NCBI GenBank assembly: GCA_047638695.1
Contig: JBLINY010000094.1
Location: 1 to 18,569, forward strand
Direction of reading: 5' to 3'
DNA: 18,569 bases
Source: JAHECQ01 sp047638695
GTDB taxonomy: Bacteria; Actinomycetota; Acidimicrobiia; Acidimicrobiales; SZUA-35
Shown: positions 1 through 5,285 of the stretch, piece after piece
Layout: each line of letters opens with the position of its first letter
Numbering within the stretch: the stretch's first letter is position 1
Notes under the pieces: generated by a model
The model's database searches: none
What the model was told of the DNA's origin: nothing
What the model saw: the letters and a program-made list of their open reading frames with translations, nothing else
Made by a program: the position numbers and the translations under genes

Positions 1-37
1 GATTCGGTGTCTCCAATGCTTGTATGAAGGAGCTGTC

Positions 38-274
38 ATGGGGTTGATAGACACGATCAAGGGTCTGTTTGGTGGCGCGAAAGATGCCGCTGGAGGGGGC
101 CTGGGCAGTGTTACCGACAAGGCTGGCGATCTGCGTGAGACCGTCGGTGGAGTCGTTGAGGGCGCGGTTGACAAGGCAGCTGATCTGGCTGACTCGGCAA
201 CTGGCGGCAAGTTCAGTGATCCGATCGACAAGGTTCAGGATGCCGCAGACAAGATTGACGGCGAAGAAGGCTGA
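38..274 (+). CDS. MT0933-like antitoxin-family small protein
   Basis: This is a 78-residue, charged, helix-prone protein starting with MGLIDTIKGLFGG and carrying the segments DKAGD and TGGKFSDPIDKVQDAADK. That pattern matches the MT0933/Rv0909 antitoxin family, whose Mycobacterium tuberculosis member is encoded upstream of an SRPBCC-fold toxin. There are no membrane segments or catalytic motifs. The ATG at 38 is chosen because AAGGAG lies at 27-32, a good distance upstream; a TTG at 20 would place the ribosome binding site inside the gene. The next gene is convergent and only 6 bp away, so no toxin gene follows. A partner could lie upstream, outside the window, or the protein may be an orphan. 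Many proteins with this annotation have no proven toxin, so the family assignment is better supported than the antitoxin function. Confidence 0.72.
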   Translation: MGLIDTIKGLFGGAKDAAGGGLGSVTDKAGDLRETVGGVVEGAVDKAADLADSATGGKFSDPIDKVQDAADKIDGEEG

Positions 275-280
275 GAACCT

Positions 281-913
281 TCAGTCGAGCGATATTCGCT
301 CGATGAACGCGAAATCCTCCGGAGTCGGCTTGCCCGCGACTCGGCTCCGGAAATCGCGGGTTCCAACGAACCACGCTGCGAAGCACTCGGCAAAGTCCCC
401 CGCACCTGTTTCGAAGTCAGCGGCCCCGCTTGTGGGCCACCAGTCAACATCTTCGGCCTGCCGCTGCTCGAGCCATGCTCGCCGGTTATCGCCGTCGAAA
501 AGGCTGACGTCCACAGCATGACCCAATTCGTGCGCCAGCACGCGTGCCACCACTGATGCATCGTCACCGGGTCGCACAAAGACCTCGATGCGGCGTTCTT
601 GTGACCAGGCGTAGCCGGCAACGTCGCCTTCGGCGTCGACGAACTCGATGGTCCAGCCCTCCAGTTGGGTCTGCCAGGGGTAGTCGAGCTGGTCGAGTGC
701 TGCCGCTCCGAGCGCACTCGACCGGGCCCCGGTGAACGAGACACGAGGGGCGTCATAGGCGAGCTCACCGCGGACTTGGTCTTGGTCGTTCGATCGGCTG
801 GTGAAGAGTGAAGAAACGGCAAGCGCGCCTGCGGACAAGACGAGCGCGCCAAAGGCTGTCGCAATCAGCGCGTCGTGGATCCGGCGTCGCCTGGGTTGTC
901 GACCCTCCGTCAT
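281..913 (-). CDS. Membrane-anchored HExxH putative metalloprotease
   Basis: The 210-residue protein begins with an Arg-rich cytoplasmic stretch (residues 5-12). One hydrophobic segment follows (about 14-36), then a domain predicted to lie outside the membrane. HELGH at 128-132 is the zincin zinc-binding signature. Glu176, in GDFAECFAAWF, is a plausible third metal ligand, and Asp135 just after the second His is an alternative. Trp and acidic residues are frequent between them. The fold resembles small secreted or anchored zinc peptidases, but I cannot name a characterised family, and no substrate can be deduced. The ATG at 913 has AAAGGA a few bases upstream. It is the last gene of a co-directional set (SDR, PAP2, mug), 55 bp after mug, and it ends 6 bp from the convergent antitoxin-family gene. 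Confidence 0.75.
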   Translation of the reverse strand: MTEGRQPRRRRIHDALIATAFGALVLSAGALAVSSLFTSRSNDQDQVRGELAYDAPRVSFTGARSSALGAAALDQLDYPWQTQLEGWTIEFVDAEGDVAGYAWSQERRIEVFVRPGDDASVVARVLAHELGHAVDVSLFDGDNRRAWLEQRQAEDVDWWPTSGAADFETGAGDFAECFAAWFVGTRDFRSRVAGKPTPEDFAFIERISLD

Positions 914-968
914 CTCGTCCTTTCCACCTCACCGATGTCGTCGGGAAAGCGGCGGTCCTTGAGGCTGA

Positions 969-1760
969 TTAGGCGATCCGGTCGACAATCGGAGGTTGGT
1001 CTTGAACCACCCGTAGGTGTTCGGCCAGCGATTCCTTCGTTTCGTGGGCGTTCAGACCGCTGGTGCTCGGCATCAAGTAGATCGGAGTATCGGCGAACAG
1101 GTCGCTCTGCCAACCAGCTGTGGCCGATGCATCGATGGCCTGCCGCCAACCGGTGAGACCGACCATCACGATCGACTCCGGGCGAAGCCAACGAACGAGG
1201 CGTTGGAGTCGACTGGCACCCGCCTCGAACTCGTGGGTGGTGATTTCGTCGGCTCGCTGGGTGGTGCGTTTTACGAGGTCAGTGAAGCCAACGCCATCCC
1301 GGAGCAGCGCTCGGTGGGGGTCGTTGGCTACTTCTGTGAGGCCGGCTGTTTGCGCCGCAGGCCAGAAGCGGTTGCCGGGGTGGGAGAAGCCGACGCCTGA
1401 CGCGGCAGCGTGAGGGCTGGGATTGAGTCCGCACACGAGGGTTCTCATATTTGGACCGACCACGTCAGGCAGCGTCTCTAGTCGAAGTAAGTCGCCGTTG
1501 TCGGGACTGAAACCCGCGCCCTCCAGAAGGAGATCGAGCGATACCGGCAGCTCTCCGGAGAGGGAAAAGCGAACGGTGTCGCCGACCGGTAGCGCCGCGT
1601 GGAGACGAGCCAGCCAGAGTGGTACCCCAACCGCTTCGACTGTGGTCTCGCGCCGGAGGCCAACATGCTCGCTAATGGCGCGCAGCGTTACCTCGAAGCG
1701 TAGGGCGGCGTCGTCCATTGGCACCATGTTCACAAATCCCAGCCCGGACGCCAACTCCAC
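969..1760 (-). CDS. mug: Mismatch-specific uracil/thymine DNA glycosylase (MUG family)
   Basis: The C-terminal part, about 160 residues, is a uracil-DNA-glycosylase-superfamily domain of the MUG/TDG type. It contains the motif VCGLNPSPHAAASGVGFSHP followed by GNRFWPA (GxNP, with N in the catalytic position) and the second motif MPSTSGLNAH near the C-terminus. Such enzymes excise U or T mispaired with G, and several exocyclic adducts, starting base excision repair. E. coli Mug is about 168 residues; this protein has roughly 100 additional N-terminal residues. The start is uncertain. A GTG at 1859 would overlap the upstream PAP2 gene by 65 bp, so I use the next in-frame GTG at 1760, 34 bp after the PAP2 stop; ATG at 1727 is also possible. 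No strong ribosome binding site decides it. The gene lies between PAP2 and the metalloprotease in one co-directional run. Confidence 0.85.
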   Translation of the reverse strand: MELASGLGFVNMVPMDDAALRFEVTLRAISEHVGLRRETTVEAVGVPLWLARLHAALPVGDTVRFSLSGELPVSLDLLLEGAGFSPDNGDLLRLETLPDVVGPNMRTLVCGLNPSPHAAASGVGFSHPGNRFWPAAQTAGLTEVANDPHRALLRDGVGFTDLVKRTTQRADEITTHEFEAGASRLQRLVRWLRPESIVMVGLTGWRQAIDASATAGWQSDLFADTPIYLMPSTSGLNAHETKESLAEHLRVVQDQPPIVDRIA

Positions 1761-1794
1761 GATCGGGCTTTCGCGAGATTGGTCATCATCACGG

Positions 1795-2322
1795 TCAGTC
1801 TCCGGGGGCCAAAGAGCGGGCGACCAGGCCGATCGCGGTGCCGACAACCGCTCCGGCAAGGACGTCGGAGGCGTGGTGCATGCGGGTGTGGATGCGGCTC
1901 GCGGCCACGGTTGCCGCCAAGCCCCACCAGACGGGGCGTAGGGCCGGAACCGCGTCGCTCAGCAGCACTGCCGCCACTGCCCCAGAGCTGGCATGACCAC
2001 TCGGAAACGAGGCGGTTTTGGGTCTCCTGACCTGTTTGCCTGCAGCGTCCTCCCAGTCGGCGGGTCGAGGCCGGTTGAACAGAGGTTTGATCCCTCCGTT
2101 GACAACAGCCGACTCGATCCCAAGAGCGAGGGCCATTCGCAGCGCCTTACGTTCAAGTCGCGGGTCGATCAATGCAGTCGTGAGGTTGAGGAGATGCCAC
2201 CCAACGGAGTAGTCGGCCAGTTCACTGGCGAGGTAGGCGACGGTGTCCGCGCTCTTCAATCCTCGCAGGGGTGAAAACAGACGATCGATGCCATCGTCGA
2301 GCGCAGCGACTAGGCCTTCCAT
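1795..2322 (-). CDS. PAP2-superfamily membrane phosphatase
   Basis: The 175-residue protein has all three PAP2 phosphatase signatures in order. KX6RP is at Lys79, Arg86 and Pro87 (KPLFNRPRP). PSGH is at 107-110. SRX5HX3D is at Ser142, Arg143, His149 and Asp153 (SRIHTRMHHASD). His149 is the expected phosphohistidine nucleophile and His110 the general acid. Hydrophobic segments around 40-55, 62-78, 113-125, 131-142 and 154-168 fit an integral membrane enzyme with the active site facing outward. Family members dephosphorylate lipid phosphates such as phosphatidate, phosphatidylglycerophosphate or undecaprenyl pyrophosphate; nothing here selects among them. Its ATG at 2322 lies within the last codons of the upstream SDR gene (13 bp overlap), suggesting translational coupling. 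Confidence 0.9.
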   Translation of the reverse strand: MEGLVAALDDGIDRLFSPLRGLKSADTVAYLASELADYSVGWHLLNLTTALIDPRLERKALRMALALGIESAVVNGGIKPLFNRPRPADWEDAAGKQVRRPKTASFPSGHASSGAVAAVLLSDAVPALRPVWWGLAATVAASRIHTRMHHASDVLAGAVVGTAIGLVARSLAPGD

Positions 2323-3209
2323 TGTTTGAGAAGCTTGGCGAACTCGTCGGCTGGGCTGCCGGGCACGATGTAGCCGGCCTCATCATTGATTTGGTCCCAG
2401 TCGTCCCGAACGCTCTCGACGCTGATGTCAGCACCTCGGTGGGTTCCTTGGGTAAGACCGATGAAGAACCGAGCGACGGTGCCGCCGGCAGCGCTGTAGA
2501 CGTTGCCGGACGTCTCGCAGCTCTCATGGGCGAGCCAAACGACGAGAGGTGTTACCAGCTTGGGGTCGAGGGCATCGGCCATGGAACCGAGCAGATCCTC
2601 GGTCATGCGAGTGCGGGCAACCGGAGCAATTGCGTTGGCCTTGATGTTGTACTTCGCTCCCTCGGCTGCAAGCACGCGAGTGAGGCCGACGAGCCCGAGT
2701 TTGGCCGCTGCGTAATTGGTCTGGCCGAAGTTACCGAGCAAACCCGAGTTGGATGACGTGTTGATGACACGACCCGAACCTTGCTCGCGGAAGTGGATCC
2801 AGGCTGGCCGGGTCACGTAGAAGGCGGCCTTCAGGTGAACGTCGACAACAGGTGTAAGAAAGTCATCGGTCATGTTGTGGAAGGTCTTGTCCCGCAAGAT
2901 GCCGGCGTTGTTCACGACTATGTCGACCTGGCCGAATGCGTCGATTGCGGACTTGACGATCGCTTCGCCACCTGCCTGGGTGGCAACGCTGTCGCCGTTG
3001 GCGAAGGCTTCTCCACCAAGGCCCTGGATCTCGGTAACGACCAATTCGGCAGCCGACTTCGATTCACCAGAACCATCTACCGCTCCACCCAAGTCGTTTA
3101 CGACAACACGGGCGCCGCGGCGAGCGAATTCGAGGGCGTGCTCGCGACCGAGACCGCCGCCACCACCCGTGATGATCGCAACTTTGCCCTCGAACCCGAG
3201 ATCTGCCAT
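2310..3209 (-). CDS. SDR-family 3-hydroxyacyl-CoA dehydrogenase-like protein (MFE-2 type)
   Basis: This is a 299-residue short-chain dehydrogenase/reductase. The cofactor motif TGGGGGLG is at 14-21 and NNAG at 100-103. The catalytic Ser153, Tyr166 and Lys170 (YAAAK) are spaced as in rat MFE-2. VVNDLGGAVDGSG and NAGILRDKTFHNMT are typical of the dehydrogenase half of MFE-2/HSD17B4, which oxidises 3-hydroxyacyl-CoA with NAD+. The C-terminal 60 residues, ending in a Lys-rich tail, extend past the core fold, as in that subgroup. ATG 3209 is chosen because MADLGFEGKVAIITGG is the natural start of the fold; upstream in-frame starts to 3245 add only an unrelated leader. It heads a run with PAP2, mug and the metalloprotease, and diverges from the crotonase at 3417. 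It is paralogous to the SDR at 10318 but has no hydratase beside it. Confidence 0.88.
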   Translation of the reverse strand: MADLGFEGKVAIITGGGGGLGREHALEFARRGARVVVNDLGGAVDGSGESKSAAELVVTEIQGLGGEAFANGDSVATQAGGEAIVKSAIDAFGQVDIVVNNAGILRDKTFHNMTDDFLTPVVDVHLKAAFYVTRPAWIHFREQGSGRVINTSSNSGLLGNFGQTNYAAAKLGLVGLTRVLAAEGAKYNIKANAIAPVARTRMTEDLLGSMADALDPKLVTPLVVWLAHESCETSGNVYSAAGGTVARFFIGLTQGTHRGADISVESVRDDWDQINDEAGYIVPGSPADEFAKLLKQWKA

Positions 3210-3416
3210 GAAAGTGAATAACTCCAGTGGGAATGCGCTCATCAACGGAGCGCCGGTTTATCGAACGGCGTCGAGCATACGGGCACGCGCCACCGCTGCA
3301 CTTCGGGCCCTCGCCTCGCACGCTCTACGGGTTCAGCAGTAGCTTCGACCTCATCATCCGTAACGCCCGGCCAGGCACCCGAGCCTGACCGGCAACTCAC
3401 GCAGAGGAAGACGACT
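3210..3416. other. Divergent intergenic region between SDR and crotonase genes
   Basis: This 207-bp gap separates two divergent genes of CoA-linked catabolism and should hold both promoters. The only ribosome-binding-like element I can point to is GAGGAAG upstream of the crotonase ATG at 3417. I see no convincing -10/-35 pair, operator palindrome or RNA structure. Confidence 0.5.
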
Positions 3417-4214
3417 ATGACCACTGAGAACGCGAACGATCCCGTCCTGTACGAGGTGCGTGACAGCGTCGCTCTCGTGACCCTTAATCGCCCCGAACGG
3501 CTGAACGCTTGGAATGGCGAACTGGGCACCGCCTACTTCAACTATCTCGACCAGGCCGAAGCCGACCCAGAAGTAAAGGTCATTGTGGTCACCGGTGCTG
3601 GTCGAGGCTTTTGTGCCGGCGCTGACATGGATGTGCTGCAAGGGATCGAGGCGGGGGGCTCGAGTGGACCGCGAGAAACTCGCGATGCCACCTACGCCAT
3701 GGGAAAGGGCAAGTTGATCATTGCCGCAGTAAACGGCGCCTGCGCTGGTCTTGGCTTCGTGCACGCCGTTGCCTGCGACATGCGTTTCGCTGCCGCCGGC
3801 GCCAAGTTCACCTCGGCTTTCAGCCGCCGGGGCCTCATTGCCGAGCACGGCAGCTCGTGGACTCTTCCTCGCCTGGTTGGCCAGGCAACCGCTATGGATC
3901 TCTTGGTCTCTGGGCGAGTCTTCTTGGCTGAGGAAGCGCTTGAAATGGGCCTGGTCAACAAGGTGTTCCCAGCTGAGTCATTGATTGACGAGACAATGGC
4001 CTACGCCAAGGACGTCGCCGCGAATGTTGCACCGGGCTCGATCGCAGTGATCAAGCAGCAGGTCTATAACCACCCGGGTATGGCTCTGGCCGATGCCATG
4101 GTCGAGTCGAACCGGTTCATGAAGGAGTCGCTGAAACGGCCAGACTTCAAGGAAGGCGTCTCTAGCTTCCTCGAGAAGCGTCCGCCGCAGTTCGATCCGT
4201 ACACCGGCTCGTAG
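3417..4214 (+). CDS. Crotonase-fold enoyl-CoA hydratase/isomerase family protein
   Basis: This 265-residue protein is full length for the crotonase family. VTLNRPERLNAWN (21-33) is the family N-terminal signature. GRGFCAGADM (62-71) and GACAGLGF (107-114) form the CoA-thioester oxyanion hole. By-eye alignment to rat enoyl-CoA hydratase puts Val115 and Phe134 where the catalytic glutamates Glu144 and Glu164 should be. The only acid in the active-site region is Glu143 in LIAEHGSSWTLPR, the place where PaaG-type isomerases have Asp in LVPDSGGTWLLPR. An isomerase or other crotonase reaction is therefore as likely as hydration. The ATG has GAGGAAG upstream. The gene diverges from the SDR and converges on the GrdB-like gene, 26 bp apart. 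It resembles the second crotonase at 14524-15336. Confidence 0.88.
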   Translation: MTTENANDPVLYEVRDSVALVTLNRPERLNAWNGELGTAYFNYLDQAEADPEVKVIVVTGAGRGFCAGADMDVLQGIEAGGSSGPRETRDATYAMGKGKLIIAAVNGACAGLGFVHAVACDMRFAAAGAKFTSAFSRRGLIAEHGSSWTLPRLVGQATAMDLLVSGRVFLAEEALEMGLVNKVFPAESLIDETMAYAKDVAANVAPGSIAVIKQQVYNHPGMALADAMVESNRFMKESLKRPDFKEGVSSFLEKRPPQFDPYTGS

Positions 4215-4240
4215 CTTTCGCCAGCAGCACGAAGTTCTGG

Positions 4241-5272
4241 CTACCCGCTCGCGGACGCAGTGTTGGGCCGAGCATCTTGTGGCAGGCCGATGCAGACAAG
4301 GCACTGCTCGTCCCAGTTGACGGCGGCGGCAGCTTCTGCGTCGGCTTCGGTCTGCCAAACGGGGTCGCTTGAACGGCCGGTGCGGCTGTCGCCCGAGCTT
4401 GCTGTCGTTCCGTCGATCTTCGGTGCCTCGTTGTTCTCAGAGCGACGGTTCTGACGCTTCCGGCTCCACCCCAATGGATCGGCCTTCCATTCGTCATCGA
4501 CGAACTGGAAGTCGAGCTCGTGGAAAGCAGGGGTCGTCATGGCAACTCCTGCAGCCAGACCCTGACTGACGATGGAGCGCTGGCCGTCGCGATCATTGGG
4601 CACGCCGGTGGTGTGGCCCAACGGAAGGTCCGTGAAGATCGATCGTGGCGGGTTGGCGCTGGCGGTGATGGTTCGTGCCGAGCTGAAGCCGATGGTGGGG
4701 AACCCGGCTTCTTCGAGATGGCGTGCAATCAGTCCGACCGACTGATGGCAGACCGGTCAAACAGGCACCAGCATGACCAGGTCGGGTTCTTGCGCCCGAC
4801 ACTGTTCGAGGATGAGAGGAACGGTGTCGGCCTCGAGCCGACGAACCGAGTAGATGCCGCCCATGAACGTGGCGTGCTTCGGCGTGAGCGACCCAACTTC
4901 ACCATCGGCAACCATCGAGCGAAGGACGTCGATGGGGAAGACGCAGTTCGGGTCCGTGCGGGCATCGGCTTGGTCATAGGCGAAGTGGGCGGTCCGGAGG
5001 TCATCAGTTGAGACCTCGGAATCGATCAGTCTGATTGAAGTGTCATCGTTGGTGTGGAAAGCAATCTGACCCGCCTCGTACAGACCGCCCGAAGCGACCA
5101 TCATGATTTTCGACTCGGCGAGGGGCTTCGTGATGCGTGCCCAAGCGGGAGCGGTGTCGGTGCGATCGGCCCAGCGGTACGAGTCGTAGCCGAGCCCGTC
5201 GTACAAGCGTTTTGTTTCTCCGATGTAGTCGGCCGGTGCGAGTGGGGAACGACCGGTCTTCATTTCGCTCAT
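4241..5272 (-). CDS. GrdB/PrdB-like selenoprotein with in-frame TGA (Sec) at 4757-4759
   Basis: Read through the TGA, this is one 343-residue protein of the glycine/sarcosine/betaine reductase component B-like family. Residues 1-171 include SGGLYEAGQIAFHTNDD, THFAYDQADARTDPNCVFPI, ATFMGGIYSVRR and DLVMLVPV. The TGA is codon 172 and begins U-P-V-C, a UxxC redox motif, continuing HQSVGLIARHLEEAGFPTIG. The later segment PLGHTTGVPNDRDGQRSIV and the DFQFVDDEWK region belong to the same family, so homology lies on both sides of the TGA. The frame stays open for 171 codons, to TAG at 4241. A SECIS-like hairpin follows the TGA. The start has AGGAGG five bases upstream. The last roughly 80 residues are low-complexity and look lineage-specific. 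Redox chemistry at UxxC is inferred; the substrate is unknown. It lies 13 bp after an acyl-CoA synthetase gene. No selA, selB, selC or selD lies in the window. The alternative is a truncated 171-residue protein plus a fragment. Confidence 0.82.
4724..4750 (-). promoter_or_regulatory. Bacterial SECIS-like hairpin downstream of the Sec TGA
   Basis: On the coding strand the upper stem is AUCAGUC (4746-4740) pairing perfectly with GACUGAU (4734-4728) around the five-base loop GGUCG (4739-4735). A lower helix UGC (4750-4748) pairs with GCA (4726-4724), separated by a C/U mismatch. The loop starts 17 bases after the TGA. In the well-known E. coli fdhF SECIS, a GGUC-containing loop sits 18 bases after its UGA. 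SelB recognises such loops to deliver selenocysteyl-tRNA. Seen: the hairpin, loop and spacing. Inferred: SelB binding. Confidence 0.8.
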
Positions 5273-5277
5273 GTGCG

Positions 5278-5283
5278 CCTCCT
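5278..5283 (-). promoter_or_regulatory. Strong ribosome binding site (AGGAGG) of the selenoprotein gene
   Basis: On the minus strand AGGAGG is followed by CGCAC and then ATG at 5272. It lies just after the TAG of the acyl-CoA synthetase gene (5286-5288). It fixes the start codon in preference to the upstream in-frame extension to 5398, and it argues for a co-transcribed pair. Confidence 0.8.
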
Positions 5284-5285
5284 GG

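Noticed and set aside
1761..1859. Upstream GTG 1859 as the mug start
   Set aside because: It would overlap the PAP2 gene by 65 bp and add a leader with no family resemblance. It is kept only as an alternative.
4241..4540. A separate 99-residue gene starting at ATG 4540 with AGGAG upstream
   Set aside because: It is in frame with, and continuous with, the selenoprotein. The preceding codons still encode conserved family segments, so it is at most an internal start.
4520..5011. 163-residue plus-strand reading frame
   Set aside because: It lies wholly antisense to the selenoprotein, has no recognisable domain, and its composition is that of a complement frame.
4757..5272. A complete 171-residue gene ending at the TGA 4757-4759
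   Set aside because: It would end just before the UxxC redox motif. The same frame stays open for another 171 codons of family-like protein, and a SECIS-type hairpin follows the TGA.
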